Assembly (NCBI GenBank): GCA_017405265.1
Contig: JAFRAS010000005.1
Coordinates: 1-64,000, forward strand
Length of the DNA stretch: 64,000 nt
DNA from: Candidatus Saccharimonadota bacterium
GTDB taxonomy: Bacteria > Patescibacteriota > Saccharimonadia > Saccharimonadales > Saccharimonadaceae
Reading direction: 5' to 3'
A model generated the notes under the pieces. It was not told where the DNA came from, made no database searches, and saw nothing but the letters and a program-made list of their open reading frames with translations. This document shows, in pieces, positions 48,099 to 57,596 of the stretch. How positions within the stretch are numbered: the first letter of the stretch is position 1; each line of letters opens with the position of its first letter. The translations under genes and the position numbers were made by a program.

Positions 48099-49579
48099 TT
48101 CTTCTCTTTCTTTTCGGCTTCATTCATCGTCGCCGCGATGCGCTCCGCCACTTTGTTTAGCCCAGCCGGCGCCTTCGCGTTTCCGCTCGCGCCAATATAA
48201 TTATTATTCCGCCCGTCAATCGAAGACGACCTGAGCCCATGCCGCTTCTCAAAGAACGTATCTTTCGCCTGCATATTTTTCACGGTGTTTTTCGTCTCTG
48301 TTTCGTGGCGGTGCCTGGCGTTCGCATTGCGATAGCGCGAATAAATTATAGCATAAAACACAAACCCCGCCGCGAGCAAAATGAACCAATATCCCGGCTC
48401 GTCATCCTCGTGGTCAGTATAATACGGATATTGCCGCGGCGTATAAGTCACGATGTAAAGAACCGCAGTAATAATTATAGCAATAATCTCAATAATCGCC
48501 GAAACAATAAAAAGCTTCGGTTTATGAATCGGCACCGACCCCATCGTCTCCTTCGTTCGCCCATTCACCGCGACGTAGTGCAACAACTTCTCCCCGTTGC
48601 TCTTCGTCTGCATATAAGAATACAGCCAGACCGGCAAATACGCCGCATCCCAATTCGACCCCCGAACCGCGCAATCTTGCGCACTCCAATTCACGCCCCG
48701 GTCATAAAATTTCAAAGTTTTATTCGCCGCAAACCGCGACACGTCGAGCGACTCGACTCTTGCGAGCTCAGCGACGTGCTCCACATTCAAATCGCGCTTC
48801 TCCGAAGAATATCCGCGAAGCAAATTCGCGTCCCATTTCACGCAATTTTCCGTATCAAACGGCAACACCGAATCAATAATATTCGTCGTCTTATCCTTCG
48901 CCGTCACATTCGCCTTGTCCGCCGACGACGACACCGCGAGATCCTCAATCTCAATATCAAAATCCCGCATTACTTTATACGCGTCAGCGTCATACCGCAC
49001 TTCTCTATTATCACCGCTCCCAACATAATATTTTCGCGTCTCATGCTCGCCCACACCTGAAAAATACGCGTGCGCATTCACGTCAACCAAAAGATACGGC
49101 AAATACACGCCCATAATATTCTCGGTCGTGAACTCGCGTCGGAACGCCGGGTGCGCAAAAAACCTGCGCTTCCCGACGAACTCCTCAATTTTTTCTTGCG
49201 CCTCCTCTTTTTTCACCGAGAACGGCAAGATAATGTCCGGCACCGCACCATTCGGCACGGGGTGGTTAAGGGAAAGATAATTTCGGCACCAGTGGCACCG
49301 CGCCTGCGCGGAGTCCTTCGTATTAATCGCAACTTCCGCGCCACAAGATTCGCACTTTAAAGTGATGATATCTTTCGCGTCCGCCGCAATGTCCGCCGCT
49401 CCGGCGGAAACTTTCCGCTCGCGAAGCTCAGAAATCTTGCCCCCCGCGACTTTCTCGGGCTTGAAAACATTGCGACAAAAGTTACACCGAAGCTCCCCCG
49501 CGGTTTTCGTCGGCTCGATGTCCGACGAACCGCATTTGGGGCATTTTATCTGTCCGTGCTTTTTCTCCACCTCGGACAT
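48095..49579 (-). CDS. Zinc-ribbon membrane protein, YdjG-like
   Basis: Two zinc ribbons of TFIIB type (CPKC...CNFC, about 14-35; CESC...CHWC, about 76-98), then a long beta-rich cytoplasmic domain (VYLPYLLVDVNAHAYF; DIEIEDLAVSSSADK; WDAAYLPVWLYSYMQ) and two membrane helices (about 358-382 and 400-418) with a charged tail. The arrangement, and the neighbouring SPFH gene, match the Bacillus YdjG-YdjH-YdjI membrane-stress system linked to PspA. No PspA is visible here. It is cotranscribed with the SPFH gene and with the phosphoketolase genes. Confidence 0.78.
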   Translation of the reverse strand: MSEVEKKHGQIKCPKCGSSDIEPTKTAGELRCNFCRNVFKPEKVAGGKISELRERKVSAGAADIAADAKDIITLKCESCGAEVAINTKDSAQARCHWCRNYLSLNHPVPNGAVPDIILPFSVKKEEAQEKIEEFVGKRRFFAHPAFRREFTTENIMGVYLPYLLVDVNAHAYFSGVGEHETRKYYVGSGDNREVRYDADAYKVMRDFDIEIEDLAVSSSADKANVTAKDKTTNIIDSVLPFDTENCVKWDANLLRGYSSEKRDLNVEHVAELARVESLDVSRFAANKTLKFYDRGVNWSAQDCAVRGSNWDAAYLPVWLYSYMQTKSNGEKLLHYVAVNGRTKETMGSVPIHKPKLFIVSAIIEIIAIIITAVLYIVTYTPRQYPYYTDHEDDEPGYWFILLAAGFVFYAIIYSRYRNANARHRHETETKNTVKNMQAKDTFFEKRHGLRSSSIDGRNNNYIGASGNAKAPAGLNKVAERIAATMNEAEKKEKK

Positions 49580-49584
49580 TTTTA

Positions 49585-50700
49585 TTACTCCGCTTTCTTT
49601 TCCTCGTCAGCTGGAGCCTCGGGCGCCGCTTTGCCCGGTTGTCCCGGATAATTCGGAGCAGCATTTTGACCATTATTCATCATCGCCCCCATCATGTTTC
49701 CAGCCGCATTCATACCCATCCCCATGAAACCCATCCCCATTCCGCCGCCATTTTCGCCGGCCGCTTGCATACCGCGCGCCGCCGCCTGTTGCATGAAGGC
49801 GTTGCCCCGAGCGCCCGAAAGCGCATCGGCTTTCTTGACGTCGGACATGAGTTTCTTCGTGTCCTCGTCGTATTCAATCGCAATAATCGCAGTTTTCTCG
49901 ATTTTGAGACCGCGGTCCGAGCTCCAGTGATATGCCTCTTCGACCGCCTGCCCGAGCGCCTGCGCGAATCCGAGTTGGTCAGACTGAATTTTCGTCATCC
50001 GATTCCCGCGCGACGGGTCATTCGTATAAATCGAAAACGCTGGCGAAAGCGAACCGACCACTTCGTTGAAAAGTTGCGTCGCTGCCTTGTTCTCCATGTC
50101 AGCTAGGTCGAAAATCGGCGCATTTTCTTGGAGATATTCGGCCGGCACAAATTGCTTAATGAAGAGCAATGGGTCAACAATCTTGAGCGTATAAGTCCCG
50201 CGCGTCACCGCTCCGACTTGTGTGCCAAAGAACGCATCATCCCAATAAATCTCGCCCTGCGTGCCGAATTTATTGTCCGGAATTTCTTTCAAATTGACAT
50301 AAAACGCGAGTTGCTGCGCGCCAGGCGTGCCGCCGAACTTGAACCTCTGCCACGAAGTCCCAAAGGTCGAAGCAAAGAAACCATCTCCCGCGAACATCGA
50401 GCGCGAATTCGGGTCATCAGATTTGTATTCATATCCGCCCGCCTCGGCCACGACCGCCGTAATCGCGCCGTCCTGAAGAGTAATAAGCGCCATTCCTTCC
50501 GGCACGACAATTTTCGAGCCGTTCGTGATGATATTTTCGCTACCTTTCGTGTTCGAACCGCGCCCCGCGTCCGTCCCTTTCGGCACCGCCGGAACGACCG
50601 CCGAAGTCGCCGTCATCGCCGGATGCGGCAGATAAAAATCTTTCCACTGATCCGCGAACGAACCCCCGAGCGCCCCCGCAAATGCTTTAATGAATCCCAC
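49585..50700 (-). CDS. SPFH/band-7 protein, YdjI-like
   Basis: SPFH-domain protein of the 'virion core protein'/YdjI type, which builds membrane microdomains. The SPFH core spans about 55-290 (SKIVVPEGMALITLQDG; FKFGGTPGAQQLAFYVNLKEIPDNKFG; ADMENKAATQLFNEVVGS). It is followed by a Gly/Met-rich repeat region (MGMGFMGMGMN) and a Pro/Ala/Lys tail. It starts with GTG 50700 with AAAGGAG before it; its promoter overlaps the stop of the next gene upstream. First gene of the four-gene operon ending with the split phosphoketolase. Confidence 0.85.
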   Translation of the reverse strand: MGFIKAFAGALGGSFADQWKDFYLPHPAMTATSAVVPAVPKGTDAGRGSNTKGSENIITNGSKIVVPEGMALITLQDGAITAVVAEAGGYEYKSDDPNSRSMFAGDGFFASTFGTSWQRFKFGGTPGAQQLAFYVNLKEIPDNKFGTQGEIYWDDAFFGTQVGAVTRGTYTLKIVDPLLFIKQFVPAEYLQENAPIFDLADMENKAATQLFNEVVGSLSPAFSIYTNDPSRGNRMTKIQSDQLGFAQALGQAVEEAYHWSSDRGLKIEKTAIIAIEYDEDTKKLMSDVKKADALSGARGNAFMQQAAARGMQAAGENGGGMGMGFMGMGMNAAGNMMGAMMNNGQNAAPNYPGQPGKAAPEAPADEEKKAE

Positions 50701-50725
50701 TTTATCTCCTTTCTTTTATATAATT

Positions 50726-50731
50726 ATTATA
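50726..50731 (-). promoter_or_regulatory. SPFH operon -10 box over a stop codon
   Basis: TGC-TATAAT on the minus strand overlaps the TAA stop of the HAD gene (50727-50729). The leader of about 20 bases has AAAGGAG. Confidence 0.7.
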
Positions 50732-51491
50732 GCACACCCAAAATCCCACGCAAAGCATAGGCCGTGTCTTCATGTGAGCGCACCGTAATCGTCTCGACCC
50801 CCATTTCTTTTACCGGATAATCATTCCCGCCCGGCTGCGTCATGTCGCCAAAATACAACACCTCCTCTTTCGTGACCCCGAGCTCCTGAAGTAGATGCGT
50901 CATCCCGAATTTTTTATTCATCCCCGGCGTAAACGCATTCACCGACGTCGTCCCGCCAATCTCGAAGTCGAACTCCGGCGCCAGCTCCTTCGCCCGCGCC
51001 TGAATTTTCTTACGCTTAGCTAAATCTGGGTCCCACGCATATTTCGCCTCCGTGTCTGCCTTCTGTCCGAGCGCCGAAAAAGTAACCTGCGACCCGCGAT
51101 TTTCAATAATAATATCCCCCTCTTTCAACTTATCTTCTTCCCAATACCCAAATTCCTTCGCCGCCGTCTCAATCGCATTCGTAATTTTCTCGACCTCCTC
51201 CGGTTTCAAAGGATAGTCATAAACTTTTTCCCACTCCTTCTTCTCTATATTATATCTATAATATTGCGTCCCCTGCGCCACGAAAAGATGCAGGTGCGAA
51301 AGTTGCTCCGGCGTCGCCTCAGTCAGCCGGTCCACAATCTGAATCATAAACTGGTCGAACTTCTGCCCCGAAATCGGACAAATTTCGAAATGGTCAAGAC
51401 ATTTTGTCAACAGCTCCGCAATTTCATCTGGTATTGGGGTTTTAGCGATATTGAGCGTCTGGTCAATATCAAAAGATAATACTTTTTTCAT
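50727..51491 (-). CDS. HAD phosphatase, phosphomannomutase-like
   Basis: HAD-superfamily IIB protein. Motif I is SFDIDQTLN (DxDxT), motif II the Ser/Gly of CPISGQKFDQF, motif III a Lys in MNKKFGMTHLL and motif IV YFGDMTQPGGNDYPV. IIENRGSQVTFSALGQKAD is the cap segment seen in eukaryote-type phosphomannomutases and mannosyl-3-phosphoglycerate phosphatases. 254 aa. The exact sugar phosphate cannot be decided. TATAAT lies 9 bases before the ATG. Confidence 0.82.
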   Translation of the reverse strand: MKKVLSFDIDQTLNIAKTPIPDEIAELLTKCLDHFEICPISGQKFDQFMIQIVDRLTEATPEQLSHLHLFVAQGTQYYRYNIEKKEWEKVYDYPLKPEEVEKITNAIETAAKEFGYWEEDKLKEGDIIIENRGSQVTFSALGQKADTEAKYAWDPDLAKRKKIQARAKELAPEFDFEIGGTTSVNAFTPGMNKKFGMTHLLQELGVTKEEVLYFGDMTQPGGNDYPVKEMGVETITVRSHEDTAYALRGILGVL

Positions 51492-51500
51492 AGTATCTTT

Positions 51501-51506
51501 ATTATA
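51501..51506 (-). promoter_or_regulatory. HAD-gene -10 box, nearly leaderless
   Basis: TATAAT on the minus strand 9 bases before ATG 51491, leaving about 2-3 bases of leader. Confidence 0.6.
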
Positions 51507-51527
51507 CCTTAATTTCGAAAAATAGTG

Positions 51528-51533
51528 TATAAT
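51528..51533 (+). promoter_or_regulatory. pgi-ruvB -10 box
   Basis: GTG-TATAAT; a leader of about 15 bases with AAGGAG before ATG 51555. An in-frame ATG at 51525 lies upstream of the box and is not used. Confidence 0.7.
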
Positions 51534-51554
51534 GGATTAAAAGAAGGAGTAAAT

Positions 51555-52799
51555 ATGCCAAAAGTCAGTACGACCGATTCTGGTATCAATATCGAAGAAG
51601 CTGACCGCTTACTCGGCGAGGTTATGAACGACCCGATGGGTGGCTGGTTTAAATTACCGTTCGACGAAAAAACCCTCGACCTTTCGCATATTAAAGCCGT
51701 CGCCTCCCGCATCCAAGCTTCCTCGAACTACCTCGTCTGCATCGGCATCGGCGGCTCTTACCTCGGGCACAAGGCTCTCCTCTCTGCCATTTCTGGTAGT
51801 GGCATCACGAAACTCCTCTTCGCTGGCAACTCCCTCTCCTCTTACGAACTCCTGAAAATCTTCGAAGAAATCGGCCACGCCGACTACTCCGTCCTCGTCA
51901 TCTCGAAATCCGGCACCACTTTGGAGCCAGCCACCGCCTTCCGCATTTTTAAAAAGCACTTAATCGCGAAATACGGCGAACGTGAAGCTCGCTCCCGCAT
52001 CTTCGTCACGACCGACGCTGAAAAGGGCAAGCTTTTCGAAGAAGCCTCCCGCGAAGAATACGAACGTTTCGTCATCCCTGACAACCTCGGTGGCCGTTTC
52101 TCCGTTTTGTCTCCGGTTGGTCTCCTTCCGCTCGCAGTCGCCGGCGTGGACATCGACGAAATTATCGCCGGCGCGCGCGAAGAAGCCGAGCCGCTTCTCC
52201 CCGAAAACCGCACCCCTCTGACCCTGTCGAATTCCGACGCCTTAAAATACGCTTACGCTCGCCATTTTTATCGTAGTAACGGCGCCGACACCGAAATCCT
52301 CGCCGTCTTCGAAGAGCGCCTCCGCGACTTCTCCGAATGGTGGAAACAACTTTTTGGCGAATCCGAAGGAAAGAACCAATCCGGCGTTTTCCCCGCCTCT
52401 GTAGTCTATTCCACCGACCTCCACTCCCTCGGCCAATATCTACAAGAAGGCCGCCGCAACATCTTCGAAACTGTTGTAAAAATTACAACACCACTCGCGA
52501 ATATCCCCATCCCGAATTTCGTGGACGACCCTGACGGCCTGTCTTATCTCGAAGGTAAAAACATGGATTTCATCCAGAAAAAGGCCACCGACGCCACCAT
52601 CACCGCGCACAGAAACGGCGGCATCGGTGTCATCGAAATCGAAATCCCCGACCTCTCCGAAAAAACTCTGGGCTCACTCATCTATTTCTTCGAACTCTCC
52701 TGCGCCATTTCGGCGAAACTCGCCGGCGTGAACCCCTTCGACCAGCCCGGCGTCGAAGCCTACAAATCCGAAATGTTCCGCCTCCTCGGAAGAAACTAA
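51555..52799 (+). CDS. pgi: Glucose-6-phosphate isomerase
   Basis: Interconverts glucose-6-P and fructose-6-[18 protein letters not shown] (about 62-78), [18 protein letters not shown] (the phosphate-binding SGTT loop), [21 protein letters not shown] and QPGVEAYK are family marks. The product is 414 residues, close to the short Firmicutes form. Start set by AAGGAG. One base separates it from ruvB, so the two are cotranscribed. Fructose-6-P is a substrate of the phosphoketolase in this window. Confidence 0.95.
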   Translation: MPKVSTTDSGINIEEADRLLGEVMNDPMGGWFKLPFDEKTLDLSHIKAVASRIQASSNYLVCIGIGGSYLGHKALLSAISGSGITKLLFAGNSLSSYELLKIFEEIGHADYSVLVISKSGTTLEPATAFRIFKKHLIAKYGEREARSRIFVTTDAEKGKLFEEASREEYERFVIPDNLGGRFSVLSPVGLLPLAVAGVDIDEIIAGAREEAEPLLPENRTPLTLSNSDALKYAYARHFYRSNGADTEILAVFEERLRDFSEWWKQLFGESEGKNQSGVFPASVVYSTDLHSLGQYLQEGRRNIFETVVKITTPLANIPIPNFVDDPDGLSYLEGKNMDFIQKKATDATITAHRNGGIGVIEIEIPDLSEKTLGSLIYFFELSCAISAKLAGVNPFDQPGVEAYKSEMFRLLGRN

Positions 52800-52800
52800 C

Positions 52801-53811
52801 ATGGGCATCGAAAGATTAGTTGACACTAAATCCCGCGCGAACGACTCCGCCGAAGAAGTTTTCGAACAAAGCCTCCGCCCGACCGATTTCGAAAACTACA
52901 TCGGCCAAGAACGCCTGAAAAACAACTTAAAACTCGCCATCTCCGCCGTGAAAAAGCGAAACGACGGCGGAACTCTGGATCACGTATTATTATACGGTCC
53001 TCCCGGCCTCGGGAAGACCACCATGGCTGGCGTCATCGCACATGAACTCGGCGCCAACCTAAAAATCACCAGCGGCCCCGCGATTGAGCGCGCCGGCGAC
53101 CTCGCCTCGATTTTGACCAACCTCGCCGACGGCGACGTCCTCTTCATCGACGAAATCCACCGCCTCCGTCGCGCCGTCGAGGAACTACTCTATTCCGCGA
53201 TGGAGGATTACAAACTCGACATCGTCGTCGGAAAAGGCCCCGCCGCCCACTCGATGCGCATCGACCTTTCGAAATTCACCGTCATCGGCGCCACGACTCG
53301 TACCGGCGCCCTGGCCGGCCCCCTTCGTGACCGCTTCGGCATCATCCACCGCCTCGAATATTACAAAAACAACGAAATCAAACAGATTATCACTCGCACC
53401 GCTGGCATCTTAAAAACCGAAATCACCGACGACGCCGCTGAAATGCTCTCGACCCGCTCCCGCCTCACCCCGAGAATTGCAAACCGCCTAGTGAAACGTG
53501 TCCGCGACTTCGCCGACGTGAACGGCGACGGAATTATTGACGAAAAAACCACAAAAAGCGCTCTTGAGCTTCTCGAAATCGACGAACTCGGCCTCGACCC
53601 CGCCGACCGTAATATGTTGAGACTAATGGAAGAAAACTACCCCGGTCGCCCCATCGGCCTCTCGACCATCGCCGCCCTGACCGGCGACGAGGCCTCGACA
53701 ATCGAGGATTATTACGAGCCTTATCTTCTCCAAATCGGCTTCATCGAGCGCACTCCGCGCGGCCGCATGGTGACCGCCCGCGGGAAAAAGCATTTGGGTC
53801 TCAACTCTTGA
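52801..53811 (+). CDS. ruvB: Holliday junction helicase RuvB
   Basis: AAA+ motor that drives branch migration with Ruv[23 protein letters not shown], Walker [63 protein letters not shown] and the winged-helix C-terminus ([16 protein letters not shown]) are present. 336 aa as usual. It follows pgi by one base; the last 11 bases overlap the convergent transporter gene. ruvA/ruvC are not nearby. Confidence 0.97.
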   Translation: MGIERLVDTKSRANDSAEEVFEQSLRPTDFENYIGQERLKNNLKLAISAVKKRNDGGTLDHVLLYGPPGLGKTTMAGVIAHELGANLKITSGPAIERAGDLASILTNLADGDVLFIDEIHRLRRAVEELLYSAMEDYKLDIVVGKGPAAHSMRIDLSKFTVIGATTRTGALAGPLRDRFGIIHRLEYYKNNEIKQIITRTAGILKTEITDDAAEMLSTRSRLTPRIANRLVKRVRDFADVNGDGIIDEKTTKSALELLEIDELGLDPADRNMLRLMEENYPGRPIGLSTIAALTGDEASTIEDYYEPYLLQIGFIERTPRGRMVTARGKKHLGLNS

Positions 53812-54733
53812 GTAAAATTATCCCCACTGTCGCCACCGCGACCGATATAAGGTGCGCAATCACCGTGCGTTTTTCCAGTTTCTCTCTCCCAAAATTCGGC
53901 CAAACAATCGAAAGCATCAGCCCTAAGAAAAATGTGATAATTAAATCCGACGCATTATAAACCACCGACACCAGCGCCACCGCACTCCCCGTGAGCGCCA
54001 CGCGATACACAAAACTCGCCACAAACCACGTGAAAAGTCGCGTCATGTGCGAAGTTATTAATTTCTTTTTATCTCTCCGCCAGGCCCTCCTGAACTGGTC
54101 GCGCCAAGGCTTCTTCACTCCCACCAAAATCGCATCCGTAACCCCCCGCCCAATATAAATCAGTCCCACCGACGTCAAAAATGAATATTTTCCTGAAACT
54201 GAAACTAAAATAAGATTCGCGACCGGACTCAAAAGATTATATAAACAAAAAGATGCTGCGGACTTATAGTCAATTTTCTTTTTACGTTTACTGTGCCCAA
54301 AAAATAGCGTAATCGCCGGCGCCGAGAGGACGATGAAAAATGCCAACCACTGCACCCCGGCGATTTTCTGTCCCAAAAAAATCGCCCCGAGAATAAGATA
54401 CGAAAGCGGAGAAAGTTGCGCAAAAATCCGCGAAGCCGTCGATTCTTCCCGCGCCAACCCCGCCTCAAAGAAAATCATCGAAATCGCATTGACCGCGCCC
54501 GCAATTAGCGGGAGTCCCACGGCCTCGAAATTCATCTCCGTCCCGCCCCCAGCCACAATCAAAATTATACCAACTATAGTATAAGCTACCGCAAAAAAGC
54601 ACTTATTGGCCTGCGGGTAGCGTTTTTTATAAACCACATCCGACATGTAATTTTCAACAAAACCACAAATCGCCCCCGATGTCGCCGCGAGCAGAGTAAA
54701 AACAATCCAGTTTTCCTTGATAAGCTCAAGCAT
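53801..54733 (-). CDS. EamA/DMT-family transporter
   Basis: About ten membrane helices over 310 residues in two EamA-like halves ([14 protein letters not shown] ...; [47 protein letters not shown] with the typical helix pair; second half from about 160). A basic loop, [18 protein letters not shown], divides helices in the second half. It is a likely metabolite exporter or importer of unknown substrate. TAAAAT ends 6 bases before ATG 54733, so the earlier ATG two codons upstream, which touches the box, is rejected. Confidence 0.8.
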   Translation of the reverse strand: MLELIKENWIVFTLLAATSGAICGFVENYMSDVVYKKRYPQANKCFFAVAYTIVGIILIVAGGGTEMNFEAVGLPLIAGAVNAISMIFFEAGLAREESTASRIFAQLSPLSYLILGAIFLGQKIAGVQWLAFFIVLSAPAITLFFGHSKRKKKIDYKSAASFCLYNLLSPVANLILVSVSGKYSFLTSVGLIYIGRGVTDAILVGVKKPWRDQFRRAWRRDKKKLITSHMTRLFTWFVASFVYRVALTGSAVALVSVVYNASDLIITFFLGLMLSIVWPNFGREKLEKRTVIAHLISVAVATVGIILLKS

Positions 54734-54739
54734 AATCAT

Positions 54740-54745
54740 ATTTTA
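54740..54745 (-). promoter_or_regulatory. DMT transporter -10 box, leaderless
   Basis: TGG-TAAAAT on the minus strand, 6 bases before ATG 54733. It is back to back with the tpiA promoter, with 11 bases between the two hexamers. Confidence 0.7.
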
Positions 54746-54756
54746 CCATATTATGA

Positions 54757-54762
54757 TATAAT
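54757..54762 (+). promoter_or_regulatory. tpiA -10 box, leaderless
   Basis: TGA-TATAAT ends 6 bases before ATG 54769. Confidence 0.75.
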
Positions 54763-54768
54763 TTTCTT

Positions 54769-55542
54769 ATGAAAACTTATATCATTGGCAACTGGAAGAT
54801 GAACTTTTCGACGGGCGAATCGTCGCTTTATCTTCACAAATTACTAAACAAAGTCCCGAGCTACCGCGACATTGAAGTCGTCGTCGCCCCCTCGACACTT
54901 TCTCTTCAATCTCTCTCGCTCCAAACCGAGCGCCGAAAAATTAAACTCGCCGCCCAAAACGCTTACGCCGCGGACTACGGCGCCTTCACCGGCGAAACCG
55001 CCATGGCGAGCCTCCGCGGCATCGTGAATTATTGTCTCGTCGGCCACTCTGAACGTCGCCACATCTTCGGCGAAAGCGACAAAGATGTCCGCGCGAAAGT
55101 TGCCGCCGCTCTTCGCTTCGGCATCACCCCGATTCTCTGTGTCGGCGAAACCGAAATCGAACGCGACATGAAAGAAACCGCCTCCGTAATTAAGGACCAG
55201 CTCCTTGGGGGTCTCTCCGACGTCTCGAAAGAAGATTTAGACAAAGTTATCATTGCCTACGAGCCCGTCTGGGCCATCTCTGGTCATGGCAAGGCCACTA
55301 TTGCGAAACCGAGCGATGTTGACGAAGTCGTGAAACTCATCCGCGAAACTCTCGCCGCGACTTACTCGAAAAAAATCGCCGAAAATATCCCTGTTCTCTA
55401 CGGTGGTTCCGTGAAAACCACCAACGCCGCCGCCTACCTTTCCGTCCCTGGCGTGAACGGACTTTTAATCGGTGGCGCCTCCTTGATTGCCAGCGAATTT
55501 CTTGGTATAATAGATATCGCAAAAAGAACAATTGTGGAATAG
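54769..55542 (+). CDS. tpiA: Triosephosphate isomerase
   Basis: Interconverts dihydroxyacetone-P and glyceraldehyde-3-P. GNWKMNFS (catalytic Lys), LVGHSERR (His95-type electrophile), IAYEPVWAISGHGKA (catalytic Glu and the flexible lid) and LYGGSVKTTNA / GLLIGGASL phosphate loops are complete. 257 aa. Leaderless. Six bases before the next gene. Confidence 0.97.
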   Translation: MKTYIIGNWKMNFSTGESSLYLHKLLNKVPSYRDIEVVVAPSTLSLQSLSLQTERRKIKLAAQNAYAADYGAFTGETAMASLRGIVNYCLVGHSERRHIFGESDKDVRAKVAAALRFGITPILCVGETEIERDMKETASVIKDQLLGGLSDVSKEDLDKVIIAYEPVWAISGHGKATIAKPSDVDEVVKLIRETLAATYSKKIAENIPVLYGGSVKTTNAAAYLSVPGVNGLLIGGASLIASEFLGIIDIAKRTIVE

Positions 55543-55548
55543 ATTTTT

Positions 55549-56241
55549 ATGCCATCGTCAAAACCGCATTATATGGATATTATGGGCAAGCCGAAACCCG
55601 TTCGGCAGGACCCTCTCCTCGAGCGGCGCGTGAACCACATCACCGTTGACGATTTTTCTAATTCTAAAAAATCCGCCACCCCGTCGCCTAAAAAGGCGCC
55701 CCTAAAAATCACTTTAAGCGCCAATTCTATCTCTGACACTCACGCCGCTCCGGCTCCCGAGCCGACGATAAAGTCGAATACAGAGCCGAATAAGAACCCC
55801 GCCCCGAGGACCGCCGCCCCGAAACCAATTATCCGTCGTTCTCCCCGTTTTCGCAACGTTGACGTGAGCTCGAAAAAACGCCCCCTCTCCTCCCCTCGCC
55901 CGACTATGTCCGACATGAAGCGCCCCGCTCCGAAAAAAGTCGAAGAAAAAGTCGAGAAAAACTCCGTCCCGAAGACCGAACCGGTCGAAAAACCCGAAAA
56001 GTCCGCCGAAAAATCCCCATTTTTGGACTCCGTTTCCGTGAATAAGCGCCCCCTCGGCACTATTACTACTGAAAAAGCGAAATTCGCCCCCATCCCCGAA
56101 TTTGTCCACGAAACCGCCCCACGCCACCGCACGAAGAGCGAGAAACGTCGCGCCCGCGCCCCCTTCTTCGTGATCATTTTGCTCGCAATCTTGCTCGGCA
56201 TCGCCGTCGGCGCCCTAATATATTTTGTCTTCCCTAAATAG
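55549..56241 (+). CDS. Pro/Lys-rich protein with C-terminal membrane anchor
   Basis: 230 residues. Residues 1-198 look disordered, rich in Pro, Lys, Ser and Glu, with repeating KKP/PKK and EKPEKSAEK pieces. A single C-terminal helix (about 204-227, FFVIILLAILLGIAVGALIY) would place the bulk in the cytoplasm, tail-anchored. No domain is recognised. It is cotranscribed with tpiA without functional clue. Confidence 0.65.
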   Translation: MPSSKPHYMDIMGKPKPVRQDPLLERRVNHITVDDFSNSKKSATPSPKKAPLKITLSANSISDTHAAPAPEPTIKSNTEPNKNPAPRTAAPKPIIRRSPRFRNVDVSSKKRPLSSPRPTMSDMKRPAPKKVEEKVEKNSVPKTEPVEKPEKSAEKSPFLDSVSVNKRPLGTITTEKAKFAPIPEFVHETAPRHRTKSEKRRARAPFFVIILLAILLGIAVGALIYFVFPK

Positions 56242-56252
56242 AATAGATGTGA

Positions 56253-56258
56253 TATAAT
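56253..56258 (+). promoter_or_regulatory. tRNA-His/tRNA-Gly/nusA -10 box
   Basis: TGA-TATAAT, 12 bases before tRNA-His. Confidence 0.7.
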
Positions 56259-56270
56259 ATCAGAGGGTAT

Positions 56271-56348
56271 GGTGGGATTAGCTCAGTTGGTTAGAGCGTC
56301 TGATTGTGGTCCAGAAGGTCGTCCGTTCAAATCGGATATCCCACCCCA
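56271..56348 (+). tRNA. tRNA-His(GUG)
   Basis: Encodes the extra G-1 opposite C73 typical of tRNA-His. Acceptor GTGGGAT/ATCCCAC, D stem GCTC/GAGC, loop TTGTGGT (GUG), encoded CCA. The innermost anticodon-stem pair is an A-C mismatch. Confidence 0.94.
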
Positions 56349-56350
56349 CC

Positions 56351-56425
56351 GCGGGCATCGTATAGCGGTTAATATACAAGTTTTCCAAACTTGGGATGAG
56401 AGTTCGACTCTCTCTGCCCGCACCA
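56351..56425 (+). tRNA. tRNA-Gly(UCC)
   Basis: A 75-nt cloverleaf, acceptor GCGGGCA/TGCCCGC, anticodon stem CAAGT/ACTTG, loop TTTCCAA (UCC), CCA encoded. nusA starts 22 bases downstream. Confidence 0.94.
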
Positions 56426-56447
56426 AATATCATTTTATAGGAGCTTT

Positions 56448-57572
56448 ATGGAAGGATTAGATCTAAAACAAATGACGGCAATGCTTGCCGTAATCGCCGA
56501 AGAAAAAGGCCTCGCAGAAGAGGTCGTTTTAAACGTAATTGAAGAGGCGATTGCCGCGGCTTGGCGCCGAGATAACGGCGAACGCGACATGAACGTGCGC
56601 GCAGTTTTGAACACAAAAAGCGGTACCGCCGATGTTTTTGTGTCAAAAACCGTCGTCGAAGACGATATTGCTTATAATCCTGCCACTGAAATCCCCCAGA
56701 AAGAAGCCGGAAAGGGAAAGAACCTCGGCGACATCGTCGAAGAAAAGCACGAAGTGAAAAGTTTCGGCCGGGTTGCCGCCCAAATCGCGAAACAGGTCGT
56801 CCTCCAAGGTCTCCGCGAAGCCGAGCGTAACGCCGTCCTGAATGAATTCGAAGACAAAATCGGCACTGTAGTCGCCGGCGTTGTCCAGCGCGTCGAATCG
56901 CGTGGCGACGTTATCATTGACCTTGGTAAGGGCTCCGGCGTAATGCCGAGAAGCGAACAAATCGAAGGCGAATTTTACTCCGTTGGCTCCCGCATTAAAG
57001 TTTACATTAAAGGTGTTGACCGCGGCGAAAACCGCGCCCGCCTCATTCTCTCGCGTGGCGACGCAAAATTCATCGATTTCCTCTTCCGCCAAGAAGTCCC
57101 CGAGCTCGACAACGGCTCCGTTGACATCCGTGGCATCGTCCGCGAAGCCGGTCGCCGGACGAAAATCGCCGTCGCCTCGACTATTCCTGGCGTGGACGCT
57201 GTCGGCACCTTTGTCGGTGGCCGTGGTATCCGTGTCCAAGCCGTGATGAACGAAGTCGGCGAACGCGAAAAAATCGACGTTATCGGTTGGAGTGACAACC
57301 CCTCCGAATTCATCCGTGAAGCTCTCTCTCCAGCGGAAATCCTCCGCGTCGAAATCGACGGAAAATCCGCCAAGGTTTACGTCTCCGAAGACCAGCAACC
57401 CATCGCCATCGGTCGCCAGGGCCAAAACGTCCGTCTTGCCTCGAAACTCACCGGCTACGAAATCGACATCGTCACAGCAAAACCCGAAACGAAGAAGAAA
57501 AAACGCAGCAAAGACGCCGAAGACACCCTCTTCTCGGCTATCGAAGAAGCCGAAGACTCTTCCGAAGAATAA
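56448..57572 (+). CDS. nusA: Transcription factor NusA
   Basis: RNA polymerase-binding pausing and antitermination factor. The N-terminal domain (about 1-125, starting with LKQMTAMLAVIAEEKG and EEAIAAAWRR) is followed by S1 (about 134-200, VESRGDVIIDLGKGSGVMPRSEQ) and two KH domains (GGRGIRVQAVMNEVGEREKIDV; IGRQGQNVRLASKLTG). 374 aa, without the acidic repeats of E. coli NusA. AGGAG lies before the ATG; there is no separate promoter between tRNA-Gly and nusA, so the mRNA is probably released by tRNA 3' processing. rimP and infB are not adjacent. Confidence 0.96.
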   Translation: MEGLDLKQMTAMLAVIAEEKGLAEEVVLNVIEEAIAAAWRRDNGERDMNVRAVLNTKSGTADVFVSKTVVEDDIAYNPATEIPQKEAGKGKNLGDIVEEKHEVKSFGRVAAQIAKQVVLQGLREAERNAVLNEFEDKIGTVVAGVVQRVESRGDVIIDLGKGSGVMPRSEQIEGEFYSVGSRIKVYIKGVDRGENRARLILSRGDAKFIDFLFRQEVPELDNGSVDIRGIVREAGRRTKIAVASTIPGVDAVGTFVGGRGIRVQAVMNEVGEREKIDVIGWSDNPSEFIREALSPAEILRVEIDGKSAKVYVSEDQQPIAIGRQGQNVRLASKLTGYEIDIVTAKPETKKKKRSKDAEDTLFSAIEEAEDSSEE

Positions 57573-57584
57573 TCTCGTTTGTGC

Positions 57585-57590
57585 TATAAT
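57585..57590 (+). promoter_or_regulatory. PRC-barrel gene -10 box, leaderless
   Basis: TGC-TATAAT ends 6 bases before ATG 57597; an in-frame ATG at 57579 precedes the box. Confidence 0.75.
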
Positions 57591-57596
57591 GAGTTT

